Positions 4,441 to 5,425 of a stretch of DNA of 5,425 nt are shown piece after piece. Location: contig PKRG01000047.1 in the NCBI GenBank assembly GCA_017577575.1, positions 1 to 5,425 on the forward strand. The letters are read 5' to 3'. Under the pieces are notes generated by a model. It had not been told where the DNA came from and did no database searches. It saw nothing but the letters and a program-made list of their open reading frames with translations. A program made the translations under genes and the position numbers. Each line of letters begins with the position of its first letter. Positions within the stretch are counted from its first letter, which is position 1. Source of the DNA: Acidimicrobiia bacterium (GTDB lineage: Bacteria; Actinomycetota; Acidimicrobiia; Spongiisociales; ZC4RG35).

Positions 4441-5280
4441 ATGGGCCAGAAGACACATCCCTACGCCTTCCGCCTCGGCATCGTCACCGACTGGAAGTCG
4501 AAGTGGTACTCCGACCAGAACTACGTCGACTTCGTCAACGAGGACTGGAAGATCCGCGACTACCTGGAGGGCCAGCTCGTCCGGGGCGCCGTGTCGCGCA
4601 TCGACATCGAGCGCACCCGTGACCGCCTGATCGTCGACATCCACACGGCCCGTCCCGGCGTGGTGATCGGCCGGCGGGGCACCGAAGCCGAGCGGCTGCG
4701 CTCCGGCCTCGAAGAGCTGACGGGCCGTCCGGTGAAGCTCAACATCAACGAGGTCAAGGACCCCGATCTCGACGCCACGCTGCTCGCCCGCGGCATCGCC
4801 GACCAGCTCGAGAACCGCATCGCGTTCCGGCGGGCGATGAAGCGCGCCGTCGCCGCGGCGATGAAGGCCGGCGCCGAGGGCGTCCGGGTGGAGGCCAAGG
4901 GCCGTCTCGGCGGCGCCGAGATGGGCCGCCGGGAGTGGTACCGGGAGGGCCGGGTGCCGCTCCACACCCTGCGCGCCGACATCGACTTCGGGACCGCCAC
5001 CGCCCACACCACGGTCGGGACGATCGGCATCAAGGTGTGGGTGTACAAGGGCGAGGTCATCGAGTCGCCGGCCGTCACGTCCGACCGGATCGCGGCCGAG
5101 GCCGACCTGGCCACCGGCGGGCCCGCCCGGGGCCGGCGCCCGAGCGGCAAGTCCCGGGCCGGAGTCGCCGCCCGGGGCGGCGAACGGCGCACCCGCCCCC
5201 TCCGGGCCGGGGCCGCACGCGGTCAGGGCGATGGCGAGACCGGCGGCCACCGCCGCCGCGGACGTGACGGTCCGGGCGCG
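4441..5280 (+). CDS. rpsC: 30S ribosomal protein S3 (3' end lost at contig junction)
   Basis: S3 guards the mRNA entry channel of the 30S subunit and takes part in mRNA unwinding with S4 and S5. It starts MGQKTHPYAFRLGIVTDWKS. The KH domain has its GxxG loop as GRRG (77-80) in TARPGVVIGRRGTEAERL. The C-terminal domain shows RLGGAEMGRREWYREGRVPL (155-174), HTLRADIDFG and GTIGIKVWVYKGE (193-205). After about residue 206 comes a low-complexity tail rich in Gly, Arg and Ala, as in many actinobacterial S3 proteins. ATG at 4441 is 1 nt after rplV, behind GAGGTGA (4428-4434). No stop occurs in this frame before the window ends at 5425, but beyond about 5283 the sequence belongs to a thiolase on the other strand, so the true C-terminus is unknown. 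The last part of the tail (from about 5155) may also not be S3. Confidence 0.93.
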
Positions 5281-5282
5281 GG

Positions 5283-5425
5283 CCCTCCCCCCCCCCGGCA
5301 CGGGGGGGGGGGCCCGCTCCCCCCCCCCCGCCGCATCAGCTCCGCCACCAGTGTCACCACCACCCGGGCGCCCGAGGCGCCGATCGGATGGCCCAAGGCG
5401 ACGGCGCCGCCGTTCACGTTTACCT
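5283..5425 (-). CDS. Thiolase (acetyl-CoA acetyltransferase) C-terminal fragment, sequence degraded
   Basis: Read on the - strand from 5423, the frame gives VNVNGGAVALGHPIGASGAR and then VVVTLVAELMRRGG. This is the C-terminal signature of thiolases, which condense or cleave acyl-CoAs in fatty-acid and ketone-body metabolism; the His of GHP is a catalytic residue. The next codons run through G- and C-homopolymers and read GSGPPPPCRGGGG, where thiolases usually have something like RxGLATLCIGGG. The Cys falls exactly 30 residues after the catalytic His, as in the Zoogloea enzyme (His348/Cys378), so the second catalytic residue and the GGG behind it are in register. After 5283 likeness ends; the frame runs on to a stop at 5225-5223 without the usual thiolase ending. 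The N-terminal ~85-90% lies outside the window. A gene here is out of place in an S10 operon. Confidence 0.8.
5287..5329. other. C10-G11-C11 homopolymer block, probable base-call or assembly artefact
   Basis: Within 43 bases there are runs of ten C (5287-5296), eleven G (5302-5312) and eleven C (5319-5329), separated by a few mixed bases. Nothing similar occurs elsewhere in the window. The block lies at the boundary between the S3 tail and the thiolase fragment and keeps the thiolase reading frame. Degraded base calls near a contig or read end are the simplest explanation. Confidence 0.7.

Noticed and set aside
5116..5127. GGCGGGCCCGCC palindrome inside rpsC
   Set aside because: A 12-base G/C-only palindrome within Gly/Pro/Ala/Arg codons is expected by chance at this base composition.
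4375..5150. Body of the 308-codon - strand frame under rpsC
   Set aside because: It is the shadow of the conserved S3 core. Only its N-terminal ~45 residues (5286-5155) look unusual, and those are reported separately as a finding.
1..5425. Mobile element, CRISPR array, tRNA/rRNA gene or a new accessory system
   Set aside because: No transposase-like frame, direct-repeat array, tRNA cloverleaf or rRNA segment was seen. Apart from one small unknown gene and the suspect contig end, the window is housekeeping translation genes.

Overview
The window is the head of a bacterial ribosomal-protein S10 operon from a GC-rich organism. The coding strands have G or C at nearly every third codon position. 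A tuf gene lies just upstream of rpsJ, and GTG starts sit among tightly overlapping genes. Together with the style of the S10 and S3 sequences this points to an actinobacterium, perhaps of the Acidimicrobiia; that placement is inferred from sequence style, not from a search. Both ends of the window cut through genes, so it looks like a complete small contig or a slice of one.

Left part (1-600): the last codons of elongation factor Tu on the + strand, a strong perfect-stem terminator at 141-168, then a convergent small gene on the - strand (267-599, 110 aa, unrecognised, good ribosome-binding site). Middle spacer (600-990, no protein gene seen): a divergent regulatory region. It holds an 18-bp perfect palindrome in the likely promoter of the small - strand gene, a second inverted repeat, a probable + strand promoter (TTGCAT-18-TACACT, 733-762), and a roughly 220-nt leader in front of rpsJ. 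The leader contains several hairpins, the last of which pairs with and would hide the rpsJ Shine-Dalgarno sequence.

Right part (991-5280): rpsJ (S10), rplC (L3), rplD (L4), rplW (L23), rplB (L2), rpsS (S19), rplV (L22) and rpsC (S3), all on the + strand in the standard bacterial order. Junctions are 4- or 8-nt overlaps or gaps of 1-6 nt, so the genes are almost certainly one transcript with translational coupling. The products build both subunits: S10, S19 and S3 cluster in the head of the 30S; L3, L4, L23, L2 and L22 line the peptidyl-transferase surroundings, the tunnel and the tunnel exit of the 50S.

The last ~145 bases do not belong. Where rplP (L16) should follow rpsC, the - strand carries the C-terminal end of a thiolase, joined to the S3 tail through a stretch with runs of C10, G11 and C11. 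Inside those runs the thiolase frame is kept and its conserved Cys-x-Gly-Gly-Gly sits at the correct distance, so the stretch looks like degraded base calls of a real thiolase gene at a chimeric contig end. I see no mobile element, CRISPR array, tRNA, rRNA or new defence-type system here. The points most worth following are the rpsJ leader structure and the suspect contig end.
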